Shown here: positions 53,005-61,917 of the stretch, piece by piece
Layout: every line of letters starts with the position of its first letter
How positions within the stretch are numbered: the stretch's first letter is position 1
Source: Alcaligenaceae bacterium
GTDB lineage: Bacteria > Pseudomonadota > Gammaproteobacteria > Burkholderiales > Burkholderiaceae_B
Direction of reading: 5' to 3'
Length of the DNA stretch: 64,000 bases
NCBI GenBank assembly: GCA_013416395.1
Contig: JACCEP010000013.1
Location: forward strand, 1 to 64,000
Position numbers and translations under genes: made by a program
The notes under the pieces: model-generated
Told to the model about the DNA's origin: nothing
The model's input: the letters and a program-made list of their open reading frames with translations, nothing else
Databases searched by the model: none

Positions 53005-53176
53005 AAGTAGGTATAAATTTGGTAATGATCGTTCAAAGATCAGTTAAAGCCAGTGGCTGCTGCATCATTCTACCAAGGGCGAACGATTTGCGATGCATAC
53101 CCGGGCCTTAGTTGCTCTGTGATGCTGGGCTTAAAGTATGATTAAGGGCGCTGCGTCCCAACGAAAGGAAGTAAAC

Positions 53177-53503
53177 ATGATCTTGAAACCAACATCTTTC
53201 TTGCTCCTCACACTGGCCCTTCTCGCCGGTTGCGCGGGCGGTGCGTCTAACGTCACCCGCTCCGACACATCCCAAAGTTTTACTACGTCCAATGACAGCA
53301 AGGTGTGCGACGCAGACCCGGCTGAGTACGCCATAGGCCAGAAGCTCACGCCTCAGCTTGAGCAAACGCTGCAAAAAAGGGCTGATGCCAAGCAATTGCG
53401 ATCATTGGGCCCTCGTGATGTCATGACCATGGAATACAACCCACAACGCCTTAACCTCATCGTCGACGACGAAGGCATGCTCACACGCGTGCACTGCGGC
53501 TAA
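53177..53503 (+). CDS. Small lipoprotein of the peptidase inhibitor I78 family
   Basis: A 108-residue lipoprotein. The start MILKPTSFLLL follows AAAGGAAGTAAAC, preferred to a 13-residue longer frame. The lipobox LAGC (Cys18) follows, then the I78 pattern: CDADPAEYAIGQKL at the start and a C-terminal EYNPQRLNLIVDDEGMLTRVHCG. Such proteins may inhibit serine proteases in the envelope. A hairpin covers its stop codon, and the next gene starts 15 bases later. Confidence 0.85.
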   Translation: MILKPTSFLLLTLALLAGCAGGASNVTRSDTSQSFTTSNDSKVCDADPAEYAIGQKLTPQLEQTLQKRADAKQLRSLGPRDVMTMEYNPQRLNLIVDDEGMLTRVHCG

Positions 53504-53513
53504 ACGCCGCAGT
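53493..53513 (+). other. Hairpin enclosing the I78 stop codon
   Basis: ACTGCGGC (53493-53500) and GCCGCAGT (53506-53513) pair perfectly, with the stop TAA in the five-base loop. The structure ends five bases before the next start codon and may couple or damp translation of the following gene. No T-run follows. Confidence 0.55.
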
Positions 53514-53518
53514 CAGCC

Positions 53519-54613
53519 ATGGACTCCATCACTCAGGCCGTGCTTGGCGCCGGCATACAGGGCGCCATGCTGGGCAGGTTTCAGGGGCGCAAGGCGCTGC
53601 TCGTCGGCGCCGTGCTGGCTACCCTGCCAGATCTTGATGTTCTCATCAGGTATGCCGACCCCGTATCGGGCATGATCCATCACCGCGGGTTTTCTCACTC
53701 GCTGATTGTGCTTACCGCCTTGGCGGCCTTGCTAACGCTTTTATGGCGTCGATGGCGACCTTCACCCCACTATAGTGCCGGCTGGCTCTTCCTCACGCTT
53801 TGGCTGGTGCTAGCCACCCATCCCCTGCTCGATGCCTTTACCTCATACGGAACACAGCTGTGGTGGCCACTGCGCCCTATTCCCACCAGTTGGTCCAGCA
53901 TTTTTATTATTGACCCGTTGTTTACCGTGCCGCTGCTCATCATCGTGCTGGCGGCCGCCATTATGGGTAATCGACCAGGCCTCTGGCGCGCCATGCGCTG
54001 GGCGCTTGCGTGGTGCTGCATTTATCTGGCTCTGTCGGTATTTGGAAAGCTGCTGATTGAACACCGTGTACGCCAGGTTTTGCGCCAAGATGGCACACAG
54101 ATACAGGCCATGTTCTCCACCCCAGAGCCATTCAATATTTTCTTGTGGCGTGTGGTGGCACGCACCACTGACGATCATTACGTAGAAACCATTGCAAGCC
54201 TGTTCGACCGCAAACCACCCGAGCACCTGCGCCAGCCATTTAACACAGACCTTGTCTCGACGTTCTCTGGCTCCCCGCAATTGACTGGGCTGCAATGGTT
54301 TACCGGAAACTGGCTGCGTTACGATGCCATCGGCAACAAATTGGTCGTTACCGACCTGCGCATGGGCCTTGGTACCGGCTTGTACTCATTTCGGTTTCTA
54401 ATGGCCACGCGTACAGAGCCTGGTGCGGCCTGGCAGGCGATTACCCCTCAGTACTGGCCACGGGAGCGGGGCCTTGATAAGTTGGGCGCTGTCATGCGAC
54501 GAGTATGGTGGCAAGACCCGCCCTTGCCTCTGGAAAAATGGGCAGCCAACATGACACAAGAGCGCCCGGTGCCACGGCCACTTGATCACATTACCATCCC
54601 CCCTGGTCGTTAG
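53519..54613 (+). CDS. Membrane-bound YdjM/YbcI-type metal-dependent hydrolase family protein
   Basis: A 364-residue protein with about five N-terminal membrane segments and the family motifs LPDLDVLIRY and MIHHRGFSHSL, which carry probable metal ligands. E. coli YdjM is a LexA-controlled, membrane-bound relative. The soluble C-terminal half (from about residue 190) is longer than in small YdjM-type members. It starts 15 bases after the I78 stop and probably shares its transcript. Function is unknown. Confidence 0.87.
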   Translation: MDSITQAVLGAGIQGAMLGRFQGRKALLVGAVLATLPDLDVLIRYADPVSGMIHHRGFSHSLIVLTALAALLTLLWRRWRPSPHYSAGWLFLTLWLVLATHPLLDAFTSYGTQLWWPLRPIPTSWSSIFIIDPLFTVPLLIIVLAAAIMGNRPGLWRAMRWALAWCCIYLALSVFGKLLIEHRVRQVLRQDGTQIQAMFSTPEPFNIFLWRVVARTTDDHYVETIASLFDRKPPEHLRQPFNTDLVSTFSGSPQLTGLQWFTGNWLRYDAIGNKLVVTDLRMGLGTGLYSFRFLMATRTEPGAAWQAITPQYWPRERGLDKLGAVMRRVWWQDPPLPLEKWAANMTQERPVPRPLDHITIPPGR

Positions 54614-54718
54614 CTTCACCTACAAGACAGATAAGTTCTGCTCTGATCCAAACCTAAGCATGCCAAAAGCTAACGGAGTCTCCATCCTTACTGCAATGTC
54701 CGGTACAGGCTGGGCAAT

Positions 54719-55213
54719 CTACCTAAGCTTTAGTGGCAGTGGCAGTGCGGTTTTGTACGAAACCTGCTTTAGCGCAAAACTCGATCGTATTTTGTCGATA
54801 TCTGGGATAGATGTGAGGTGCTCAAGAATAAAGTGTTCAAGTGCTGCCATGTCAGCAACGGCGACACGTATCAGGTAATCGGCATTGCCTGTCATCAGAT
54901 AACATTCCATAACCTCTTCGTGCTCGGTTATGCGGTGCTCAAAATCAGCCAGTGATTTTCTGTCTTGTGACTTTAAGCTTATGTTAATAAAAACGGTAAT
55001 GCCCAGACCAATGGCGGGCGCTTCAACCAGCGCAACATAACCCTTGATAATGCCCGCTGCCTCTAAGGCCTTGACGCGTGCAAGGCAGGGGGAAGGCGAC
55101 AAATGTATGCGCCGGGCCAGCTCAACATTACTGAGCGACGCATCGCGCTGCAGCTCTTCAAGAATGCGAAAATCAGTCGCGTCCAGTTTGGGTACGGCGG
55201 CCTCATAGCTCAT
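54719..55213 (-). CDS. Lrp/AsnC-family transcriptional regulator
   Basis: A 164-residue Lrp-type regulator. The helix-turn-helix is LDATDFRILEELQRDASLSNVELARRIHLSPSP, followed by the RAM ligand-binding domain. It is divergent from the E1 gene, the arrangement of mdeR and mdeB in Pseudomonas putida, so it likely senses an amino acid such as methionine or a 2-oxo acid. A candidate Lrp box lies 23-38 bases upstream of its start. Confidence 0.92.
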   Translation of the reverse strand: MSYEAAVPKLDATDFRILEELQRDASLSNVELARRIHLSPSPCLARVKALEAAGIIKGYVALVEAPAIGLGITVFINISLKSQDRKSLADFEHRITEHEEVMECYLMTGNADYLIRVAVADMAALEHFILEHLTSIPDIDKIRSSFALKQVSYKTALPLPLKLR

Positions 55214-55235
55214 TATGCTGAACCTTATTAAAAAC

Positions 55236-55250
55236 CAAGCATTTCATGCT
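55236..55250. promoter_or_regulatory. Candidate Lrp/AsnC box in the regulator/E1 divergent region
   Basis: AAGCATTTCATGCTG matches the Lrp consensus YAGHAWATTWTDCTR at about 12 of 15 positions and contains the perfect arms AGCAT-N3-ATGCT. ATGCTGAA recurs at 55215. It lies between the divergent start codons, closer to the regulator. Confidence 0.5.
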
Positions 55251-55347
55251 GAAAACCCACGTTTACATCGCGTAGTTCAACACAAAATATGCCTGATTTC
55301 AATGCAAAATGACGTATATCATTTACCCCCTTATCAGGCTACCTCAC

Positions 55348-57963
55348 ATGCTCATGAAAACCCTCGGCCAGCGCATGCTCGACATTGATCCAGAAGAAAC
55401 CAGCGAATGGCGCGACGCCTTTAGTTCACTGATCAACGCTGGTGGCGAACAGCGCGCCATTTTCATGCTCGATTTGCTGCATCGCATGGCGCATGAGCAA
55501 CAGGTCGCCTGGAAGCCTGACGGCGAAACGCCTTACGTCAATACGATTGCGGCTGATCAAGAGGCTGACTTTCCCGGCGATCTCGCCATTGAGCAACGCC
55601 TGTGCGCCATCATGCGCTGGAACGCGCTGGCCATGGTAGTGCGCGCCAATGCGGCCTATGGCGAACTGGGCGGGCATATTGCCAGCTATGCCAGCGCCGC
55701 CGATCTGTTCGAGGTGGGCTTCAATCATTTTTTCCGGGCACGCAACGACGGTACCGGTCAATTGGGTGACCTGGTCTTCTTCCAGCCTCATAGCGCGCCG
55801 GGGGTGTACTCGCGCGCCTTTCTGGAAGGACGGCTCAGCGATGCCGATCTGTCACACTACCGCCAGGAGCTCGGCGGGTTAAGCAATGGGGCGCAAGGCT
55901 TGTGCAGCTATCCCCACCCTTATCTCATGCCCAATTTTTGGCAATTCCCGACGGGTTCCATGGGCATCGGCCCCATCAGTTCCATATACCACGCCCGTTT
56001 CATGCGTTATCTCACACATCGCAATTTGCTTGACTGCAGCGGCCGCAAGGTCTGGGGGGTGTTTGGCGATGGCGAAATGGATGAACCTGAATCCATGAGT
56101 GCTCTCACGCTGGCGGCGCGCGAGGGGCTAGACAACCTCGTTTGGGTGGTCAACTGTAATTTGCAGCGGCTGGACGGGCCGGTGCGGGGCAACACCCGCA
56201 TCATCTCCGAACTGGAAAAACTGTTCTCTGGCGCAGGCTGGAATGTCATCAAGGTGCTGTGGGGCAGCGACTGGGACGGGCTGTTTGCCCAGGACCTCAC
56301 GGGCGAGCTTGTGCAGGCGCTGACCAATACGGTAGACGGCCAGATGCAAACATTTGCGGCGAAAGATGGGCGCTATAACCGCGAACACTTCTTCGGGCAG
56401 AACGAGGCGCTTGGTCGCCTGGTGCAGGGCATGACCGACGAACAGATTGACCAGTTGAAACGGGGTGGCCACGATCTGGTAAAAATTTACGCGGCCTATG
56501 CGGCGGCGGCAAAGCACACGGGCCAGCCCACTGTTATTTTTGCGCATACCAAGAAAGGCTACGGCATGGGCGCAGCAGGTCAGGGGCGCATGACGACGCA
56601 CTCAGCGAAAAAATTCGATGATGAAGCCCTGCTCGACTTTCGAGACCGTTTCGAGTTGCCCCTCAATGATGAGCAGACACGGCAATTGCAGTTTTACAAA
56701 CCAGCCGATGACAGCCCCGAAATGCAATACCTGCACGCGCGTCGCAAATCGCTGGGTGGCTATCTGCCCGCTCGCCAGACCAATGCCGACACACTGCCCG
56801 TTCCCGTGACTGAGTCCTGGGCAAAGTTTGCACTGCACTCTGACGGCCGATCCATGTCGACCACCATGGCTTTCGTTCGCATGATGGGCTCACTGATGCG
56901 CGATGCCACACTGGGGCCGCGCGTGGTGCCTATCGTTGCCGATGAGGCCCGCACGTTCGGCATGGCCAATCTATTCAAACAGGTTGGTATTTATTCCAGC
57001 GTGGGCCAGCGTTATGAACCCGAAGACATAGGGTCCATTCTCAGCTACCACGAAGCCCGTGATGGGCAAATCCTCGAAGAAGGCATTAGCGAGGCGGGTG
57101 CCATATCAAGCTGGGTTGCTGCGGCGACCAGCTACAGTGTGCATGGCATGGCCATGCTGCCGTTCTACATCTATTACTCAATGTTCGGGTTCCAACGTGT
57201 GGGCGATCTTATCTGGGCAGCTGCCGACCAGCGCCCGCGAGGCTTTCTCATTGGAGCAACATCGGGCCGTACCACTCTGGCGGGCGAAGGGCTGCAACAC
57301 CAGGATGGCACCAGCCACTTGTGGGCATCGGCTGTGCCCAACTGCAGGGCTTATGACCCGGCATTTAGCGGCGAACTGGCTGTCATCATTGACCACGGCA
57401 TGCGCGAAATGCTTGAAGAGCAGCAAGACGTTTTTTATTACGTCACCGTCATGAATGAAAACTACGCGCAGCCTGCACTGCCAGAACAGGCATACAACGA
57501 TGTCATACGCGGCGGCTATCATTTTGCCCACTACGGCCCTGATGGCGCGACACAGCGCGTCACCCTGCTGGGCTCGGGTGCCATTCTGGTTGAGGTAATC
57601 AAGGCAGCCGAAGCGCTTGCATTGCAAGGCATCGCAAGTGACGTGCTCAGCATCACGAGCTGGACTGAGCTGTCACGCGAGGGACGGCTTAGCGAAGAAC
57701 AGGCCTTGCGCGGCGAAACCCCCAGCCAGGCTTTCATCGCGCAGCTTTTGCAGCAATGCGAAGGCCCGGTCATTGCCGCCACTGACTATGTGCGGCTGGT
57801 GCCGGAATCCATTCGTGCTTATATCCCCGATGGCCGACGCTACATAACACTGGGCACCGATGGCTTTGGTCGCAGTGACACGCGCGAAGCGCTGCGCCGC
57901 TTCTTCGACGTTGATGCACAGGCCGTCATCAATGCTGCCCGTGTGGCGCTCGGCATGACTTGA
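55348..57963 (+). CDS. Homodimeric 2-oxoacid dehydrogenase E1 component (AceE/MdeB-like)
   Basis: An 871-residue thiamine-diphosphate enzyme that decarboxylates pyruvate or 2-oxobutyrate. The ThDP motif begins at residue 240, GDGEMDEPES and continues through NCNLQRLDGPVRGNT. MdeB of P. putida is the 2-oxobutyrate version, next to an Lrp-type regulator, and the divergent Lrp gene here makes that the preferred comparison; no methionine gamma-lyase or E2/E3 gene is adjacent. The start at 55348 (MLMKTLGQRML) has CAGG at nine bases; earlier frame from 55309 adds unlikely residues. Confidence 0.92.
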   Translation: MLMKTLGQRMLDIDPEETSEWRDAFSSLINAGGEQRAIFMLDLLHRMAHEQQVAWKPDGETPYVNTIAADQEADFPGDLAIEQRLCAIMRWNALAMVVRANAAYGELGGHIASYASAADLFEVGFNHFFRARNDGTGQLGDLVFFQPHSAPGVYSRAFLEGRLSDADLSHYRQELGGLSNGAQGLCSYPHPYLMPNFWQFPTGSMGIGPISSIYHARFMRYLTHRNLLDCSGRKVWGVFGDGEMDEPESMSALTLAAREGLDNLVWVVNCNLQRLDGPVRGNTRIISELEKLFSGAGWNVIKVLWGSDWDGLFAQDLTGELVQALTNTVDGQMQTFAAKDGRYNREHFFGQNEALGRLVQGMTDEQIDQLKRGGHDLVKIYAAYAAAAKHTGQPTVIFAHTKKGYGMGAAGQGRMTTHSAKKFDDEALLDFRDRFELPLNDEQTRQLQFYKPADDSPEMQYLHARRKSLGGYLPARQTNADTLPVPVTESWAKFALHSDGRSMSTTMAFVRMMGSLMRDATLGPRVVPIVADEARTFGMANLFKQVGIYSSVGQRYEPEDIGSILSYHEARDGQILEEGISEAGAISSWVAAATSYSVHGMAMLPFYIYYSMFGFQRVGDLIWAAADQRPRGFLIGATSGRTTLAGEGLQHQDGTSHLWASAVPNCRAYDPAFSGELAVIIDHGMREMLEEQQDVFYYVTVMNENYAQPALPEQAYNDVIRGGYHFAHYGPDGATQRVTLLGSGAILVEVIKAAEALALQGIASDVLSITSWTELSREGRLSEEQALRGETPSQAFIAQLLQQCEGPVIAATDYVRLVPESIRAYIPDGRRYITLGTDGFGRSDTREALRRFFDVDAQAVINAARVALGMT

Positions 57964-58023
57964 AAGCTGGTGTGATTGCGCTTACTGTACGAGATGACTC
58001 AGTATTTGGAACAAGGCGGCCAT

Positions 58024-58494
58024 ATGGATGCACCACAACAAGACCACGATTTTCTTCAGCGCGCGATCGATCTGGCCCAACAAAATGTGGAAAAAGGCGG
58101 CCAGCCTTTTGGTGCCGTGCTGGTCAAAGACAGCACAATACTTGCCGACGGTGTTAACGATGTGTACATAGACTGCGACCCAACCGCCCATGCCGAGATC
58201 CAGGCTCTGCGGCATGCCGGCCACACACACGGTACGCCCACGTTTGACGGTACCACCATGTACGCCAGTGGCAAACCCTGTGCCATGTGCATGTCGGCCA
58301 TGATCATGGCCGGGGTCAGCCGCGTTGTATATGCTGCGGGTGACGACATGGGCGAGCCGTATGGCTGGTCAACGCTGGCCCTGTATGAGCGCATGCAGGC
58401 ACCATTTGGCGAGCAAGGCATACAGGTTGAGTACTTGCGCAATGAGAGCAAACTAAACGCGTACAAGGCATGGAAAAAACGACACGTGCTCTGA
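58024..58494 (+). CDS. Nucleoside/guanine deaminase family protein (CMP/dCMP deaminase fold)
   Basis: A 156-residue cytosine-deaminase-fold protein. The zinc site is HAEI (catalytic Glu) and PCAMCMSAM. The start MDAPQQDHDFL, with AAGGCGG upstream, is preferred to frames starting at 57976 or 57994. Guanine deaminase (GuaD) of the small kind and tRNA adenosine deaminase (TadA) are both related; lack of the typical TadA tail and the family resemblance favour guanine or nucleoside deamination. It is 60 bases after the E1 gene. Confidence 0.85.
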   Translation: MDAPQQDHDFLQRAIDLAQQNVEKGGQPFGAVLVKDSTILADGVNDVYIDCDPTAHAEIQALRHAGHTHGTPTFDGTTMYASGKPCAMCMSAMIMAGVSRVVYAAGDDMGEPYGWSTLALYERMQAPFGEQGIQVEYLRNESKLNAYKAWKKRHVL

Positions 58495-58663
58495 GGCGGT
58501 AATAGGCGCACCTGCAAAGGCTCTGCATCTCGCCGGCGTCCCCGCCCTCGAGACCAAACGTCGCTTTCATCAGGTGCAAAATGAGTGGCAATAAGTGCCG
58601 CCAGCTTGGGGCGTTGCGTGCTTCGCAGACACAGGTCTGGAAAGATCGGCATAGTGCCGTGCC

Positions 58664-59521
58664 TTACGCCTGGCGGCGATAACGCAGCAAGCGGCCTTTA
58701 TACTCCTGCGCACCTTCTTCGGTAATGACAGGCATGTCGTCCAAGCGCTTGTCTTCTTCGAGCGCAAAGCCAAAGTGCGTCATGTTGCGGCTAAAAGCGT
58801 TGCGATGGCCACGATTAGGGTCCACGATCCAGACTTCGGCATCGGCGTTCGCATGGCGATCAATGAACGCGGATAGCGTCACCGGCATATCGGGTTCGTA
58901 CAAGAGATCGCTGCCAATGATGAGGTCATAGCGCCCGCTAAGCGTTTGCTCGCTGAAACCGGCACCAGGCACGGCACGGTCACGAACAATGGGGTCACCA
59001 TCACTGACATCACCTGTCCGGGCGTGGGCTGAGCCGAAGGGCGAGACCCCCTCCTCATGCAGCGGTATCCCTAACAAACCATGGCGTTCAACGTATTGAT
59101 CGGCGGCTGGCGCACTTTCACCCCATTGTCCATAACGATACGTTAGCAAAGATAAATCATTAAGTTTGGCGTTGGCATCGAGAAATGTCTCTGCCAGGGG
59201 ATGGCAGTCGCTGGCCGTAATGTGCGCACCCCGTCGCTGGCCCACAAGACTGGCAAGCCCTAGACCACAACCGATCTCGAGTATGCGTTCGTCCGGGCAC
59301 ACGCGCCGCTGGGCAAGTTGCGTGGCAAGCTGCACGCCAGAGGGCCACATCAGACCAAACAAAGGCCAGGATGCGGAGCAAATGCCTCTGCGCAATGCTT
59401 CGCCAGTGGGATCGTAATATTGCTGTCGATCCAGCAAAGACTGGATAACAAGCCTTCCAGCGCCCGCGATGGCGATGTGCTCAAGCTTAGTTTTATAGCC
59501 AGGCATCGTCATGAAAGGCAA
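58664..59521 (-). CDS. SAM-dependent methyltransferase (predicted nicotinamide N-methylase / family 16 type)
   Basis: A 285-residue class I methyltransferase. The SAM motif is ILEIGCGLGLASL, and an acidic residue ASDCHP follows in motif II. YDLIIGSDLLYEPDMP is the post-motif segment seen in protein-lysine and nicotinamide methylases of this family. It is convergent with the deaminase gene, with 170 bases between. The target is unknown. Confidence 0.85.
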   Translation of the reverse strand: MPFMTMPGYKTKLEHIAIAGAGRLVIQSLLDRQQYYDPTGEALRRGICSASWPLFGLMWPSGVQLATQLAQRRVCPDERILEIGCGLGLASLVGQRRGAHITASDCHPLAETFLDANAKLNDLSLLTYRYGQWGESAPAADQYVERHGLLGIPLHEEGVSPFGSAHARTGDVSDGDPIVRDRAVPGAGFSEQTLSGRYDLIIGSDLLYEPDMPVTLSAFIDRHANADAEVWIVDPNRGHRNAFSRNMTHFGFALEEDKRLDDMPVITEEGAQEYKGRLLRYRRQA

Positions 59522-59866
59522 CCTTAATAACTTAAAGAAATAAAACGCCCTTGAGTATGCGCTATTTCAGCAATAAAAGCCAATAAAAACAAATACCTGT
59601 GAACCCATGGCGGTAGATGCTGGAGTTCGGGCTGGTGCTGAGCCTGGGCTGGGTTGGGCGGGCCATGAGGATCTGACAGCCACAAACGTCGGCATTATCT
59701 GCCATAGCGCCATTCGCTGAAATTTTAAAAATTGTGGGAGCTTTAAGAAATAAGGGGCTATGGGAGCTGTGGCCATTAAACAACCAAAAAATGGCCTAAT
59801 GGGAGCATGAACGCTACACTATGCGCCTAGTTAGCCGCCGAAGAGGCAAAAGGTGGATTCTGACAG
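59522..59866. other. Intergenic region before a small membrane gene
   Basis: No supported gene. It contains TGGGAGC three times (near 59736, 59761 and 59800) and a hairpin GGCCATT-N12-AATGGCC at 59771-59796. A region rich in short imperfect repeats, possibly regulatory. Confidence 0.4.
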
Positions 59867-60184
59867 ATGCAGTCGATTGTGTGGCACGGCCTCTGCATAG
59901 CAGGATCAGCGGGCGTTGCTCTTCTGCTCCGTTCTGCAAAAGGATGTGGCGCGCACTGGCCAGTTCTGGCCCAATTAGCACGGCTTGCAATATGGCTAGG
60001 CTTGAGCCTGATCGTGTGCTGTTTAACACACGTGCTGGCTTTCCTCTACCTGTTCCCACTACTGGCCGGCAACGTGCGTCAAAGTATTCATTGCCTGCTC
60101 TCGGCCATTTTTCGGGAGCGCTGCATGCCCGAAAACCCTAAGTCCCGAGGGCGGCAGACGCAGGCAGATTTCCTGATTTCATAG
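59867..60184 (+). CDS. Hypothetical small membrane protein
   Basis: A 105-residue open frame. Residues 35-75 are strongly hydrophobic (LAQLARLAIWLGLSLIV, LAFLYLFPLL), with a basic tail. AAGGTGG lies a little far (about 13 bases) upstream. The stop codon lies inside the first of three repeats that follow. Composition looks coding, but no family is recognised and it could be spurious. Confidence 0.4.
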   Translation: MQSIVWHGLCIAGSAGVALLLRSAKGCGAHWPVLAQLARLAIWLGLSLIVCCLTHVLAFLYLFPLLAGNVRQSIHCLLSAIFRERCMPENPKSRGRQTQADFLIS

Positions 60185-60290
60185 TTCTCTCTGCAGGCAG
60201 GCTATGTGGAAGGCCCCTGATTTCATAGCTCTCTTTTCAGGCGGGCAGGCGGTTTAGCAGGCTCCCTGACGTCATAGCTCTCTCTTAGGA
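60172..60290 (+). repeat. Three tandem imperfect repeats upstream of mgtE
   Basis: CCTGATTTCATAGTTCTCT (60172), CCTGATTTCATAGCTCTCT (60216) and CCTGACGTCATAGCTCTCT (60265) recur at spacings of 44 and 49 bases. Each is followed within seven bases by CAGG or TAGG, so CCTG...CAGG can close a loop in each. They end about 160 bases before the mgtE start. A regulatory RNA or protein-binding array is possible. Confidence 0.6.
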
Positions 60291-60448
60291 AAAACTGTGT
60301 GGCAGACGCTCAACTTGGGCCTTCCCCACACCAAAGACGCATCGCAACCCACGCCTCGGCACGCCTTCTGCCGGGCTAGACGTATTGCATAAATCCCCCA
60401 GAACACACGAGGGCGTACACCACGCCAAGTCAGAAAGAGAGAATAAGA

Positions 60449-61804
60449 ATGTTTTCAGATACCTTAATCCTGCGCGTCCAAGAACTCCTTTACAAGAAAG
60501 ACTCTGCCGGTGCAGCTGCCACTGTCAACGATCTTCAGTCGGTGGATGCTGCGGCGATTTTGCAGGAGATTTCGCATAACGACGCACTATGCCTGTTGTT
60601 GGCAATGAAAGTGCGCAGGCGCGCGAGCGTGTTCGGATACCTGCCCCCGCAAACGCAAGCACAATTGGCGCAAAGCATGAGTCGCACAGAGCTTGCCACG
60701 CTTTTTGAGCATATGGAGCATGACGAGCGGGCCGACTTGTATAACAACCTTACGCCTGACGAACGCCTTGCGTTGTTACCTGGGCTTGCCCACGCAGAGC
60801 GGGAAGACGTGAGGCTGCTGGCCAGCTACCCTGAAGGCACCGTTGGCTCGGTCATGACCTCTGCCTATGTCACGCTGCAGGCCGATCAGACCGTACACGA
60901 AGCCCTCAATACCATCCGTCATGAAGCCCCCGATAAAGAAACCATTTACCTGGCGTACATCATTGATGAGCAACGGCACGTACTGGGCACGGTTTCATTG
61001 CGGGAACTGATTCTCGCCTCACCCGCCGAACGCATCGACACCATCATGACGCGCGGCCTGATATTCTGCTCGGCCGACTCAGAGCAATCTGAAGCCGCTC
61101 GGCTAATCGCCCACTATGACTTGCTTGCAGTACCTGTCCTAGACAGCACCGGCCAGATTGTTGGCATCGTGACGCACGATGATGCCTTGGACGTCACGCA
61201 GGCGGAAGACACCGAAGATCAGTTGCGACTAGGCGCAGTGGGCAAACTAACTGGATCGCTCAGACACGCCACCGTTACAGCCCTCTACAAAATGCGCGTG
61301 GGCTGGCTGGTCGTTCTGATATTTGGCAATCTCTTCTCTGGCGCAGGCATTGCTCACTTCGAAGACCTGATTGCCAGCATGGTGTCGCTGGTCTTTTTTC
61401 TTCCTCTGCTGATAGACAGTGGCGGCAACGCGGGTTCGCAAAGCGCCACCATGATGGTGCGCGCATTGGCTACCGGCGATGTCAGGGCAAAAGACTGGAT
61501 CAAAATGTTAGGCAAAGAAATGACGGTTTCTATCCTGTTAGGCCTGACCATGGCCGTGGCGGTTTCCTTTATAGGTGTTTTTCGAGCAGGTACCGACGTG
61601 GCAATCGTTGTGGCATTGACCATGGTGGTAATTGTTGCCGTGGGCAGTGTTATTGGCATGTCACTGCCTTTTATTCTGACCCGCTTCAAGTTCGATCCCG
61701 CATCGGCCAGCGCCCCGCTAATCACGTCCATCTGTGACGGCGCTGGCGTACTTATTTACTTCAACATTGCCAGCCTGCTGCTCCCGCTGCCGGGAGCAGC
61801 CTGA
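60449..61804 (+). CDS. mgtE: Magnesium transporter MgtE
   Basis: A 451-residue Mg2+ channel. It has the cytosolic N domain (to about residue 120), two CBS domains that sense Mg2+ (about 130-250) and a five-segment membrane domain from about residue 275. The pore motif DSGGNAGSQSATMMVRALATGD is intact. AGAAAGAGAG lies upstream of the start. Its last codons form a strong terminator. A triple repeat lies 160 bases upstream. Confidence 0.95.
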   Translation: MFSDTLILRVQELLYKKDSAGAAATVNDLQSVDAAAILQEISHNDALCLLLAMKVRRRASVFGYLPPQTQAQLAQSMSRTELATLFEHMEHDERADLYNNLTPDERLALLPGLAHAEREDVRLLASYPEGTVGSVMTSAYVTLQADQTVHEALNTIRHEAPDKETIYLAYIIDEQRHVLGTVSLRELILASPAERIDTIMTRGLIFCSADSEQSEAARLIAHYDLLAVPVLDSTGQIVGIVTHDDALDVTQAEDTEDQLRLGAVGKLTGSLRHATVTALYKMRVGWLVVLIFGNLFSGAGIAHFEDLIASMVSLVFFLPLLIDSGGNAGSQSATMMVRALATGDVRAKDWIKMLGKEMTVSILLGLTMAVAVSFIGVFRAGTDVAIVVALTMVVIVAVGSVIGMSLPFILTRFKFDPASASAPLITSICDGAGVLIYFNIASLLLPLPGAA

Positions 61805-61812
61805 TTGTTTGT
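61777..61812 (+). terminator. Rho-independent terminator formed by the end of mgtE
   Basis: GCTGCTCCCG (61777-61786) pairs with CGGGAGCAGC (61791-61800) around CTGC, a perfect ten-base-pair stem, followed by CTGATTGTTTG. The stem is made by the codons for LLLPLPGA, so the terminator lies inside the coding sequence. Confidence 0.75.
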
Positions 61813-61917
61813 CATGCATCAATGGCCTGCGCGCAGGCTCTGCTAGACTCGTCGGTTTTGTATTTATTCTGGGTACCAACCCAGGCGTCGTCGAATTACC
61901 CCGGAGTTCAGTTTCAC

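Noticed and set aside
60172-60290. mini-ykkC or Mg2+ riboswitch in the mgtE leader
   Set aside because: The repeats lack the ACGR loops of mini-ykkC and the known Mg2+ riboswitch core; only a repeat array can be claimed.
60172-60290. CRISPR array
   Set aside because: Only three degenerate repeats, uneven spacers of about 25-30 bases and no cas genes.
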